Of a stretch of DNA of 17,068 nt, positions 7,161-16,348 are shown piece after piece. The notes beneath the pieces are model-generated. The model ran no database searches, was not told where the DNA came from, and saw only the letters and a list, made by a program, of their open reading frames with translations. Source of the DNA: Deltaproteobacteria bacterium (GTDB lineage: Bacteria > Myxococcota_A > UBA796 > UBA2385). Where the stretch lies: positions 1 to 17,068 of the forward strand of contig JAERSX010000158.1 of the NCBI GenBank assembly GCA_016845285.1, given 5' to 3'. Both the position numbers and the translations under genes were made by a program. Numbering within the stretch: position 1 is the first letter of the stretch; each line of letters starts with the position of its first letter.

Positions 7161-8637
7161 GGGTCTTGTCGGTGACTGGACTTCCGATGGTGCGGAGGTG
7201 CACCACGTGGTCGGCGTCCCCCACAAGGGCCCAGTCGGTCGGCAGCTTGCCCAAGGTCGTGCTCTTGGCGCCGGTCTGGTACTGGGCGGTTCCGTCCGCT
7301 GCTCCCAAGACCAGTCCGGGCGACTCGAGCCCTCGAGGTACGAGGTCCAGCACCTCGCCGCTGAGTCCGACCTGTGCTGGCAGGGTCTGGATGACCTGTC
7401 CGCGCAAGGTGAGCCAGCGCGACTGGAGGCCTTCGGCGTTCGATGCCAAGAGCAAGGTGGCGAGGCCACCGGCGTGGGAGTCGGTCTGCGGGAGGGCCGC
7501 GAAGGCGGAGCGGAGGAGGGTCTCTTCGGGCTCGGCTCGGACGATCCGTCGTGCGGGAATCGGCAGGGTCTCTGCCCCGGCACCCGGTGCCGAACGCACC
7601 GTGTACAGGTCGGCGAAGGTGGGGGTGACCACCAAGAAATGCACGGACCCGGCGTCATCGACCACGGTCTGGACGTGGCTGGGGCGTGCGTCGAGCAAGG
7701 CGGCGCGTTGGAACGTCGGGGTGCCGCGATCTCCGATGCTCAGCACCCGTAGCTCGCCCCGCGCGCCCTTCGGTGAAGGGACCCAGATGGGGACGTGGAG
7801 CCCACCGTCTCCGTCTGTGCCACCACGGCCAGCGAGCTCGACCCGTGGCCAGGGCGCTTCCACCTCGGCCACCTCCGAACGTAGGCCCTGCCCGCCGAGG
7901 CGGGCGAACACCAGCTTGCGCTCGCTGGCGGTCCAGTAGATGTGGCGATCCCAGGTCTGGGCTGCCCGGGCTGCTGTCACCTGGGGTGCGACCAGCTCGT
8001 CGAGGTGGGTGAGGTACCAGTTGCCCAGGGGAGAATCGGGTGACGAGGCCTTGGCTTGGTGGAGGTAGAGGTCGTAGCCGTCGGTCGCCTGATGAAGCCA
8101 GAGGGCGTGGAGCTCATCGCGAACCAGCGAGCTGGGCGCGGCGTCGAGCATCGCATCGACGGGCTTGGCGACAGCGATGGTGATCTGTCTGGAGGGGAGC
8201 TGCAGTGGGCCGTCCGGAGTCGTGATCAGCACGCCGAGGGTGTAGGTCCCGGGATCGAGGGCAGCGCTGCCGGGGATCTCCAGCAGGGTGTTGCGCTGGC
8301 CTCTGGGGGCGATCGTGACCAGCTTGTCGGGGTCGTCGGCTGGGGCGCGTGTGCGGCGCTCCTGTCGCTTGCCGGCGGAGTCCTCTAGCTGGAAGGTCAC
8401 GAGCCAGGGCCGTGCACTCAGATCGGGGAACTGGACGGAGGCTGCGCCTTTGTTGCGGGCCTCCACCTGGACCAGCAGCTTGTGGCCAGCGATGTACTCG
8501 CTGCGGAGATCGGCAGTGATGTCGAGGGCCACGGTGGTGGTGGTGTCGGCGGGTGGAGCCGGGGCCGGGTCCTCGGCCATGGCCACCGACAACATCGACA
8601 GGCACAGCGGGACGAGCAAGGCGTGGGAGAGCCGCAT
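7150..8637 (-). CDS. Secreted protein of unknown function, beta-rich
   Basis: 495 residues. A signal peptide (1-21, cleavage after AMA) precedes a Pro/Ala/Thr linker (EDPAPAPPADTTTT). A beta-sandwich-like region at about 36-150 is similar in pattern to Ig-like or BsuPI-type domains. The remaining 330 residues show repeated strand pairs with aromatic and Asp/Gly turns (for example DRHIYWTASERKLVFARLGG and VDDAGSVHFLVV), which could be a beta-propeller; this is inference. No catalytic motif is seen. The start is set by AAGGAG 8 nt upstream of the ATG at 8637; a further in-frame extension to 8679 overlaps the upstream gene and lacks support. Only 2 nt separate it from the stop of the CCA-type gene, so the two are coupled although their roles look unrelated. 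Confidence 0.78.
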   Translation of the reverse strand: MRLSHALLVPLCLSMLSVAMAEDPAPAPPADTTTTVALDITADLRSEYIAGHKLLVQVEARNKGAASVQFPDLSARPWLVTFQLEDSAGKRQERRTRAPADDPDKLVTIAPRGQRNTLLEIPGSAALDPGTYTLGVLITTPDGPLQLPSRQITIAVAKPVDAMLDAAPSSLVRDELHALWLHQATDGYDLYLHQAKASSPDSPLGNWYLTHLDELVAPQVTAARAAQTWDRHIYWTASERKLVFARLGGQGLRSEVAEVEAPWPRVELAGRGGTDGDGGLHVPIWVPSPKGARGELRVLSIGDRGTPTFQRAALLDARPSHVQTVVDDAGSVHFLVVTPTFADLYTVRSAPGAGAETLPIPARRIVRAEPEETLLRSAFAALPQTDSHAGGLATLLLASNAEGLQSRWLTLRGQVIQTLPAQVGLSGEVLDLVPRGLESPGLVLGAADGTAQYQTGAKSTTLGKLPTDWALVGDADHVVHLRTIGSPVTDKTLTP

Positions 8638-8639
8638 GG

Positions 8640-9929
8640 TCAGGGCTCCTTCGTGGAGGGGTCCAAGGAGGAAGACCATAGCCTCCTGGCGAGGGCCATC
8701 GCCTCTAGAGGATCGTCGACGACTCCGTCCAACTGTGCCGTGCGGACGGCGCTGAGCAGAGCGCCGAGCCCTGGTCCAGGAGGAACGCCCAGCTCACGGA
8801 GATCGGCTCCCCGGACGAGGCTCGGAAGCTTCTCGCGGGCGACGCCGAGCGCGTGGCTGCGCAGCCAGGCCTCGTGCAGCCGAGGTGATGGGTTGAGGGC
8901 GAAGCTGGCCAAGGTCCACAGCCCCACCTCGACGCGCTCTGCCGCATGGCGGAGCAGTGCCTCCGTCCAGTCGATGGGGCACGGTCCCTCCGTCAACATG
9001 CGGAGGACGGTGCGCGCGAGGGGATAGCTGCGTCGTCGCTCGATGCGGAGGTGGTCGAGGATGGTGGACGCCCGGCTGGGGCCGGCAGCGGACAGGGCCA
9101 CCGACCACATCAAGGCCTCGACCCGGGCGGGGTTGTCGAGGTGGACTCGCAGGGGGGCCGCGCGGTCCAGGGCTCCCGCGGCATGGCCCAGTCCTCGGAG
9201 CTCGGAGTGGGTGCGCTCGGCGAGCCCGGTCGTGTGAAGCCAGGCCCACGCTGCCCCGACGTGCGTGCCTTCCACCAGCATGCGCTGCAGCTCCAGTCCG
9301 ATGCGCTCTGGGGCGATCTCCCCGACATCCAAGGTCGAGCAGAGCTTGTCGAGGGAGGGGTCTGGCTTCAGATCGAGCGTGGCCATGAAGCGTGCGGCGC
9401 GGAAGCCCCGAAGCGGATCTTCGACGAAGGTGTCGGTCGCGACGCAGCGCAGGCGACGGGCGTGGAGATCGTCCCGGCCGCCGTACGGATCGGCGACCTC
9501 GTTCGACAGGGGGTCATAGGCCATGGCATTGATGGTGAAGTCTCGTCGCCGCGCTGCTCGTCGTAGGCTCTCCAGTTCGTCTGGACCCCCCACCGGGCGC
9601 TCCATTCCCCCGAAACGTGGCAGGGAGACGTCGAGGACTTCGTCCGGCTGATGTCCATCGCCGGCGGATCCCTCGGTGATCGAGACCTTGTAGACCTCGA
9701 AGGAGCGGCCCACCGCGCGGGTGGTCCCCAAGGCTTCGAGGAGGGGCTGCAGACGCTCCGCGGTGAGCTGGTGCACTTCCAGATCATGATCATGGCTCTC
9801 GCGGCCAAGCAGCGCATCCCTGACCGAGCCTCCGACGATCCACAACCTCCCACCTGCAGCCGCGACGGCGTGTGCGAGTCGGAACACCACAGGGGACGGT
9901 GTCAGGAGCGGAGTGGTCGGAGGTGACAT
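8640..9929 (-). CDS. CCA tRNA nucleotidyltransferase / poly(A) polymerase family protein
   Basis: 429 residues. It is a class II nucleotidyltransferase that would add CCA or A residues to RNA 3' ends. GGSVRD at 33-38, the paired carboxylates in SHDHDLE (D47, D49) and a third in VLDVSLPR (D100) make the metal site. RRDFTINAMAYDP (about 129-140) is the nucleotide-specificity motif, and DPYGGRDDL and DPLRGFRAARFM follow. The C-terminal third has the family pattern (DLRELGVPPGPGLGALL) and shows no HD phosphohydrolase motif. Sequence alone does not safely separate a CCA-adding enzyme from a poly(A) polymerase or an A-adding enzyme, so no symbol is given. The ATG at 9929 is preferred because the candidate promoter predicts a transcript start near 9963; the frame stays open to 10019 but without family similarity. 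It is divergent from the thioredoxin-fold gene. Confidence 0.88.
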   Translation of the reverse strand: MSPPTTPLLTPSPVVFRLAHAVAAAGGRLWIVGGSVRDALLGRESHDHDLEVHQLTAERLQPLLEALGTTRAVGRSFEVYKVSITEGSAGDGHQPDEVLDVSLPRFGGMERPVGGPDELESLRRAARRRDFTINAMAYDPLSNEVADPYGGRDDLHARRLRCVATDTFVEDPLRGFRAARFMATLDLKPDPSLDKLCSTLDVGEIAPERIGLELQRMLVEGTHVGAAWAWLHTTGLAERTHSELRGLGHAAGALDRAAPLRVHLDNPARVEALMWSVALSAAGPSRASTILDHLRIERRRSYPLARTVLRMLTEGPCPIDWTEALLRHAAERVEVGLWTLASFALNPSPRLHEAWLRSHALGVAREKLPSLVRGADLRELGVPPGPGLGALLSAVRTAQLDGVVDDPLEAMALARRLWSSSLDPSTKEP

Positions 9930-9948
9930 GGGCTTGGCGGACTCCCGC

Positions 9949-9977
9949 TTGATGGCGCTGGAGTGCTCCCTTAGAGT
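9949..9977 (+). promoter_or_regulatory. Candidate promoter for the thioredoxin-fold gene
   Basis: TTGATG (9949-9954) and TAGAGT (9972-9977) are separated by 17 bp, each matching 4 of 6 sigma-70 consensus bases. The implied leader is about 50 nt. Confidence 0.42.
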
Positions 9978-9997
9978 GCAGAAGCTCGTCTTGGCAA
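9970..9997 (-). promoter_or_regulatory. Candidate promoter for the CCA-type gene, sharing its -10 with the opposite promoter
   Basis: On the minus strand TTGCCA (9997-9992, 5 of 6) and TCTAAG (9975-9970, 4 of 6) are 16 bp apart, predicting a start near 9963 and a leader of about 34 nt. The -10 overlaps the -10 of the plus-strand promoter at 9972-9977. Confidence 0.42.
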
Positions 9998-10034
9998 GCC
10001 TCCACCATGTGGGGGCCATGACGCCGGAGGTTGT

Positions 10035-10586
10035 ATGGGTGCGTTCGCGATGTCGCTGATGCTCGGTCTGGCCACAGCCACGCCCGCAGCCATGGCTGCG
10101 GACGCGGTCATCAGCGTAGGCTCTCCCGCGATGCTCTTCTCGCTACCGGCGATCAACGAAGATGCGGCGATGGAGCTCGTACAACGTCCGAGAGTCTCCT
10201 TGACTGACTTCACGGGCGTGACCCCACTGCACGAGTCGAAGGCGGTGGTGGTTCATTTCTTCGATCAGAATCGTGGCGGAGACGATCTGGCCACCTTGAA
10301 CCGCCTGCAGCGTCGCTACGGTGGAAAGGGCGTACAGGTGGTGGCCATCTCTGGCGACCGTGGCTCGATGGGGAGCCTGTCCACGTGGGTCGAGGAGCTC
10401 AAGTTGAGCTTCCCCGTGGTCCGTGACAACCACGGTGTGGTCCAGAGTCGGTATCAGGTGGACAAGCTGCCCATGACCATCGTCATCGACGGTGACGGGT
10501 ACATCTTCGCCATCGGTCGTCCCGAAGGCATGGAGATGGAGGCGGCTCTCGAGTCCGAGCTGGCGCCGCTGCTTCAGCGCGACTGA
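10035..10586 (+). CDS. Exported thioredoxin-fold (TlpA/AhpC-like) protein lacking all cysteines
   Basis: 183 residues. A short signal sequence ends AAMA before ADAV (cleavage after residue 21), so it probably acts in the periplasm. The core follows TlpA/redoxin order: LTDFTG near 56-61, the beta strand VVVHFF (71-76), the active-site region DQNRGGD (77-83), VQVVAISGDRG (100-110), FPVVRD, and KLPMTIVIDGDG (144-155) with the cis-proline P146. The expected CxxC is R80-G-G-D83, and no cysteine exists anywhere, so disulfide exchange chemistry is impossible. It may bind a client or act as a structural subunit; function is unknown. The GGAGG at 10026-10030 is only 4 nt from the ATG at 10035, so ATG 10050 is a possible alternative start. 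Confidence 0.8.
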   Translation: MGAFAMSLMLGLATATPAAMAADAVISVGSPAMLFSLPAINEDAAMELVQRPRVSLTDFTGVTPLHESKAVVVHFFDQNRGGDDLATLNRLQRRYGGKGVQVVAISGDRGSMGSLSTWVEELKLSFPVVRDNHGVVQSRYQVDKLPMTIVIDGDGYIFAIGRPEGMEMEAALESELAPLLQRD

Positions 10587-10592
10587 ACACAG

Positions 10593-10610
10593 TCCGGCGC
10601 GCTGGCCGGA
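10593..10610. terminator. Weak hairpin between convergent genes
   Basis: TCCGGC (10593-10598) and GCCGGA (10605-10610) form a 6 bp stem with a 6-nt loop, 7 bp after the stop of the thioredoxin-fold gene. No T run follows, so termination here is uncertain. Confidence 0.3.
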
Positions 10611-10641
10611 GGGTGCCGCTCCTGCGAGCGCGCGAGCCGGT

Positions 10642-12141
10642 CTACTCGACGTGAACGAGCATCACGGTGACGTTGTCTTTGCCGCCGCCGTGGTGGGAGG
10701 CCCTCACGAGCTCGCGGCAACACACGCGCGGATCGTGGTAGTGGTTGAGGATCGCCTCGATGTCTTCGTCCTCGACCTCGCCCCAGAGGCCGTCCGAGCA
10801 GAGCAGGATCCAGTCGTCCGGTTCCAGCTCCACGCTGAAGACGTCGACGTCGACGTCTCGCTCGGTACCCACGGTACGGAGCAGGATGTTGGCATGGGGG
10901 TGGTGTCGGGCTTCCTCGCGGGTGATGCGATTCTGCTCCACCATGCGGGCGACCAAGCTGTGGTCTCGGGTGATCTGGTGGAGAACGCCCTGGCGCATGA
11001 GGTAGCCGCGGGAGTCGCCCACGTTGGCCACGAAGGCGAGGTTTTCGTCGGTGACCAGTGCCGCGACCATGGTGGTGCCCATGTCGTTGCCCATGGACTC
11101 CGAGTGGTCCTTGATGGAGTTGTTGGCGAGTCGGAAGGACTCTTCCAGCACGTTCTCCAGGCGCTCCGGTCCCACGTCGTGTCCCGTCGCCAGGCGGCTC
11201 CGGGCCTCGATGCAGATGTTGGCCACCGCCATCTGGCTGGCGACCTCGCCGGCGTCGTGGCCGCCCATGCCGTCGGCCACCACGTACAGGTTGATGCCCT
11301 CGCGAAGGTGGGTCCAGCCCCAATTGTCTTCGTTGAGCACGCGGCAGAGCCCGACGTCGCTCATGGCGCCGATGCCGTTGGTCTCTTCGCTGTAGCGGTT
11401 GTCGAGCATCGCCTCGAGGCCGCGGCCGAATTCCATGGGGGATTCGAATGCGCCCTGTTCACCCTTGCCGAAGAACTCGTGGAGCGAGGTGGACTCGACG
11501 GGTGAGAAGCGGCGGAGGATCTCTGCGATGTCGGTGAGTCCGGTGCCTCGGCGGCTCTCCGGCACTTCGCTGGACCAGGTCTCGGAGACCTCCGGATCGA
11601 ACAGCAGCAGCTCCGAGCCGCCCCTCACCAGGAAGTTGGCGTACGCCAGACGTGCCAGACCAACGCCGTTGGCGTGAAGGAAGGCCACCACGCCGAGCAT
11701 GCGCTGAGCCATGTGGACCACACGGTCCTCAGGCAACGGTGCGCCTTCATCGATGAGGAGTCCCTCGCCGGTCCAGGGCGTGACGGAGCAGAGCACGCCG
11801 TCCTGGAAGAACATGTCGATGGGGGTCACGATGGCGCTGTGGTCGAGGTGCTTCTCGAAGAAGCGGCCGTAGGCCTCGTATCCATCGGGGTTCCAGCGGA
11901 CCGACACCAGGAAGCGACGCGGTGAGAGGTCCGCGCTGCACGACACGCAGGCGCTGTCTGCGCGGGGAGTGTCGTCGCTTCCGCATTCCCAGCAGAACCG
12001 CCGCTCCCGATCGGGGCGATCGTCGTTCGCCAGGTAGAACATCCGGCCTTCTGCGAGACGCACGAGTCCTTCGACCGTGTAGTGCTCGGACAGCTGGGTG
12101 CCGGGAGGGAAGGGCGCCGGACGATTCGAAGGGGAGGCCAT
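10642..12141 (-). CDS. Pseudokinase-like / zinc-ribbon-like / PPM-type protein phosphatase fusion
   Basis: 499 residues, probably cytosolic. About 18-250 resembles a Ser/Thr kinase fold: a glycine-poor first loop (YTVEGLVRLAEGRMFYLAND), FLVSVRW where the Lys strand belongs, and VVAFLHANGVGLARLAYANF where HRD and the catalytic Asp belong (GLA instead). DPE (182-184) stands where DFG belongs, so it should be catalytically dead. C50, C53, C65 and C68 (CxxC pairs) sit within the N-lobe and suggest a zinc ribbon. Residues 260-499 form a complete PPM phosphatase: SDVGLCRVLNED, VADGMGGHDAGE (D290), MGTTMVA, NVGDSRGYL (D376), LLCSDGLWGE (D450) and GGGKDNVTVML (D489), giving the metal-binding aspartates. 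It should dephosphorylate Ser/Thr on proteins. The ATG at 12141 is chosen because the promoter candidate predicts a transcript start near 12174, inside the longer GTG-started (12180) alternative. Confidence 0.88.
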   Translation of the reverse strand: MASPSNRPAPFPPGTQLSEHYTVEGLVRLAEGRMFYLANDDRPDRERRFCWECGSDDTPRADSACVSCSADLSPRRFLVSVRWNPDGYEAYGRFFEKHLDHSAIVTPIDMFFQDGVLCSVTPWTGEGLLIDEGAPLPEDRVVHMAQRMLGVVAFLHANGVGLARLAYANFLVRGGSELLLFDPEVSETWSSEVPESRRGTGLTDIAEILRRFSPVESTSLHEFFGKGEQGAFESPMEFGRGLEAMLDNRYSEETNGIGAMSDVGLCRVLNEDNWGWTHLREGINLYVVADGMGGHDAGEVASQMAVANICIEARSRLATGHDVGPERLENVLEESFRLANNSIKDHSESMGNDMGTTMVAALVTDENLAFVANVGDSRGYLMRQGVLHQITRDHSLVARMVEQNRITREEARHHPHANILLRTVGTERDVDVDVFSVELEPDDWILLCSDGLWGEVEDEDIEAILNHYHDPRVCCRELVRASHHGGGKDNVTVMLVHVE

Positions 12142-12180
12142 GTACGCGTGCACCAGGGGCAAAGGGCCGCAGTTGCCCAC

Positions 12181-12209
12181 ATTCTAGGCCCGCAGGAGTC
12201 TCGGGGCAA
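12181..12209 (-). promoter_or_regulatory. Candidate promoter for the phosphatase fusion gene
   Basis: On the minus strand TTGCCC (12209-12204) and TAGAAT (12186-12181, 5 of 6) are 17 bp apart, with a leader of about 33 nt to the ATG at 12141. This supports that start over the GTG at 12180. No good plus-strand promoter for tgt was found in the same 90 bp. Confidence 0.5.
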
Positions 12210-12231
12210 ACGGAGCAGGGCGGGGGCTGCG

Positions 12232-13440
12232 ATGAGGCGATACTCCCACCGCGTGAGACGCCTCGAATACGAGCTCGAAGCCAAGCAAGGTGAGGCCCGC
12301 GCGGGGCGCCTGCACATGGCACGCGGTGTGGTCCAGACACCGGTGTTCATGCCGGTGGGCACCCAGGGCGCCATCCGGGCCATGGCGCCGCTGCACCTTC
12401 GGGACACCGGTAGCCAGATCATCCTGGCAAACACGTACCACCTCCACCAGCGACCGGGTGAGCGACTCGTGGCGAAGCACGGGGGCATCCACGCGATGAT
12501 GAACGTGGATGTGCCCATGCTCACCGACTCGGGAGGCTTTCAGGTCTTCAGCCTGAAGAAGTCTGAGGTCACCGAGGAGGGCGTGCGCTTCGCCTACGAG
12601 CTCGACGGGCGCCAGACGTTCCTCACCCCTGAGCGGTCCATGGAGATCCAACAGACGCTGGGCGCCGACATCGCCATGGTCTTCGATGAGTGTTTGGGCT
12701 TCGGGGTGGATCAGGATCAGACGGCGCGGAGCATCGACCGAACCGCGCGCTGGGAGGCTCGCTGCAAGGCTGCCCACTCGCGGCAGGATCAGAGCCTCTT
12801 CGGCATCATTCAGGGTGGCTTCTGGCCCGAGCTCCGTCGGCGCTCCGCACAGCAGATCGTTGACATCGGCTTCGATGGCTACGCGGTGGGTGGACTTGCT
12901 GTCGGAGAGGGGCACGACATCATGTGTGAGGTGCTCGATGCCACGACGCCGCACATGCCGGAGGACCGAGCCCGGTACCTCATGGGTGTGGGGCGGCCCA
13001 TCGACCTCGTGGAGGGCGTTGCCCGTGGCATCGACATGTTCGACTGCGTCATCCCGACCCGTCACAGTCGCTCCGGCATGTTCTACACAGCTCATGGCCG
13101 AATCCGAATCACCGACCGGCGCTTTCGCAACGACATGTTCCCCGCCGACGCCGGCTGCGATTGCTACACCTGTCGCACCTTCACCCGCGCCTACCTCCAC
13201 CACCTCTTCCGGGTAGGCGAGATCTTGGGCGCAACCCTGGCCACCATCCACAACCTGACCTTCTGGTCACGGTTCATGGGTCGGCTCCGCGCCTCGATCG
13301 TGGCCGGGGAGTTTGAGGCCTTCCGCCGGGACACCCACGAGCGCTATCCAGCCCGCAAAGACCCCAAGCCTGTGGCGGATGGCGGAGACGGTGGCCAGCG
13401 AAAACGATCGAAGAGAGGCGGCAAGAAGCGGAAGCGCTGA
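12232..13440 (+). CDS. tgt: Queuine/preQ1 tRNA-guanine transglycosylase
   Basis: 402 residues. It exchanges guanine-34 in the anticodon of GUN tRNAs for preQ1, a step in queuosine synthesis. The family fits end to end: GRLHMARGVVQTPVFMPVGT near 25-44, LTDSGGFQVFSL with base D99, FDEC (C154), FGIIQGG, GGLAVGE, GIDMFDCVIPTR with nucleophile D271, and the zinc site C309, C311, C314 plus H340 (CDCYTCR, then IHN). The catalytic-to-zinc spacing matches that of the Zymomonas enzyme. The ATG at 12232 has no strong Shine-Dalgarno (GC/G-rich upstream); the frame is open from 12082 but that part overlaps the opposite gene and is not family-like. The last 20 or so residues (GGDGGQRKRSKRGGKKRKR) are an unusual basic tail. 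No preQ1 riboswitch was recognised upstream. Confidence 0.96.
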   Translation: MRRYSHRVRRLEYELEAKQGEARAGRLHMARGVVQTPVFMPVGTQGAIRAMAPLHLRDTGSQIILANTYHLHQRPGERLVAKHGGIHAMMNVDVPMLTDSGGFQVFSLKKSEVTEEGVRFAYELDGRQTFLTPERSMEIQQTLGADIAMVFDECLGFGVDQDQTARSIDRTARWEARCKAAHSRQDQSLFGIIQGGFWPELRRRSAQQIVDIGFDGYAVGGLAVGEGHDIMCEVLDATTPHMPEDRARYLMGVGRPIDLVEGVARGIDMFDCVIPTRHSRSGMFYTAHGRIRITDRRFRNDMFPADAGCDCYTCRTFTRAYLHHLFRVGEILGATLATIHNLTFWSRFMGRLRASIVAGEFEAFRRDTHERYPARKDPKPVADGGDGGQRKRSKRGGKKRKR

Positions 13441-13464
13441 GCGCAACGGCCACGGTGTCGGGGC

Positions 13465-14667
13465 TCAGGGTCCCTGGAGGCCGAGAGCCAACAGGAGCGC
13501 CACGGCCACGACCAGGCCGACGACGGCACCGATGGCCATCAGGGCGACGCCTCGAGCGGTGGGGAGGCCCTCGGCGGGGCCGCCGTCGGTGTGGGTGAGG
13601 GTGCGCTCCGGGGACACTTCGGTGACCTCGCGCAGCTCCTGTGCGGGCGCCTCGGGGGCCACTGGGTGCAGCCGGACGGCGGTGATCTCCACGGACCGCT
13701 CATCGAGGCCTTGCAGAGCCTGGAGGCGTTGAGCGAGGGCGTCGGGCGTCGGCAACAAGTCCATGGGGTCGTCTGCGATGCAGGCCTTCACCGATGTTGC
13801 AGGCCGTGGCCCCAAGGCCTGTAGAGCTTCGTGATGCTCGGTCAGCCCGGCACCACCGGCGAGATCGGCCAGTGCGGCCATGAGGTTGCTCGCGCCGTCC
13901 GTTCGTGGCTCGATGGCGCCCGTTCGTTCACCTGTCGTCGAGTCGGCGTGTTGGCCGGGAGCCGTCCAGGGATCGAGCAGGCCGCGCTCCACCACGTCGG
14001 GCCCGAGATCTGGGGCCACCTCGTCGTGCCCGCCGCTGGCCGCGTGCACATGCAGCTCCAACAACTCGGGCGCTCGAGGGGGGGATGGAGGTTGGAGCGA
14101 GATGAGGTCGGCGAGGCGAACGGCGCCGCGGTCGCGTGCCCAGGTCGACAGCAGCGTGCCGACGGCCTCGGCGCTGGCGTCGGCGGGCCAGGGAAGGGCC
14201 TCTTCTGCTTCTGGGGTCCACAGCTGGCGGAGTCGGTCCAGGTCGCCTGCAGGGGTGGCCTGAGGGGACGGGGCGCCCAGCAGCACCACCGCATCTCCAC
14301 TGGCCGCCAACACGATCCGGTGTGCGCCGACGTGCCCGTGGCCGAGGTCGCGGCGATGCAAGGCGGCCAGCGCCTGTGCGATCTGGCCGACCACCGACGC
14401 CAGTACCTCTGGGGGTAGTGGGTCACTCAGGTCGCACAGGAGGCGGCCAGCGGGACGCGCTTCGAGCCAAGCCGGACCATCGGGGCCTTCGCCGGCCGCG
14501 AACAAGCGCCCGAGGCCGGGGTGCGGGGGTGCTGGCGTGGCGGGCGGATGGCTGCTCCACCACGTGTAGCGCCGCATGGGCGTCTCAGGCAGGAGCACCT
14601 CGAGTGGTCTTCCGTCTTCCCCAAATGGAAGGCTTCGGACGAGGTGGAGACGCAGGGGAGGCGACAT
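13465..14667 (-). CDS. Kinase-like protein without catalytic residues, C-terminal membrane anchor
   Basis: 400 residues. Residues 60-135 follow a kinase-like pattern: GQIAQALAALHRRDLGHGHV (94-113) matches the helix and catalytic loop, but the HRD triplet is H110-G-H112, so the catalytic Asp is absent, and LLGAP (129-133) stands where DFG belongs. No glycine-rich loop or Lys/Glu pair is clear, so activity is very unlikely and the kinase assignment is moderate. The middle (about 190-350) is Pro/Ala/acid-rich without a recognised domain. Residues about 372-396 (GVALMAIGAVVGLVVAVALLL) form one transmembrane helix at the C-terminus with almost no tail, so the body is likely cytosolic. The start at 14667 has no clear Shine-Dalgarno. 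It is convergent with tgt (24 bp gap) and divergent from the FHA/sigma-54 gene. Confidence 0.72.
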   Translation of the reverse strand: MSPPLRLHLVRSLPFGEDGRPLEVLLPETPMRRYTWWSSHPPATPAPPHPGLGRLFAAGEGPDGPAWLEARPAGRLLCDLSDPLPPEVLASVVGQIAQALAALHRRDLGHGHVGAHRIVLAASGDAVVLLGAPSPQATPAGDLDRLRQLWTPEAEEALPWPADASAEAVGTLLSTWARDRGAVRLADLISLQPPSPPRAPELLELHVHAASGGHDEVAPDLGPDVVERGLLDPWTAPGQHADSTTGERTGAIEPRTDGASNLMAALADLAGGAGLTEHHEALQALGPRPATSVKACIADDPMDLLPTPDALAQRLQALQGLDERSVEITAVRLHPVAPEAPAQELREVTEVSPERTLTHTDGGPAEGLPTARGVALMAIGAVVGLVVAVALLLALGLQGP

Positions 14668-14720
14668 GGCTGGCCGGGTATGGGGCTGCGAGCGACGCGA
14701 CTCGCCTCCCTCGGAGCATG

Positions 14721-14726
14721 AGAGGG
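14721..14726 (+). promoter_or_regulatory. Ribosome binding site of the sigma-54 activator
   Basis: AGAGGG lies 5 nt from the ATG at 14732 and favours this start over a longer frame from 14576, which would overlap the divergent gene. A second internal ATG at 14762 has a weaker GGAG about 11 nt upstream and would start just before the first FHA strand. Confidence 0.55.
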
Positions 14727-14731
14727 ATAGC

Positions 14732-16347
<1,616 letters not shown>

Positions 16348-16348
<1 letters not shown>

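Noticed and set aside
7088..7939. Plus-strand frame opposite the secreted 495-residue protein
   Set aside because: Starts within the terminator hairpin and is antisense to a gene with signal peptide and Shine-Dalgarno.
10492..11505. Plus-strand frame overlapping the phosphatase
   Set aside because: Antisense to the PPM motifs; product is Val/Ala/His-rich shadow sequence.
12142..12231. Possible preQ1 riboswitch upstream of tgt
   Set aside because: Only 90 bp between divergent genes and no recognisable aptamer pattern or terminator; preQ1 switches usually precede synthesis or transport genes.
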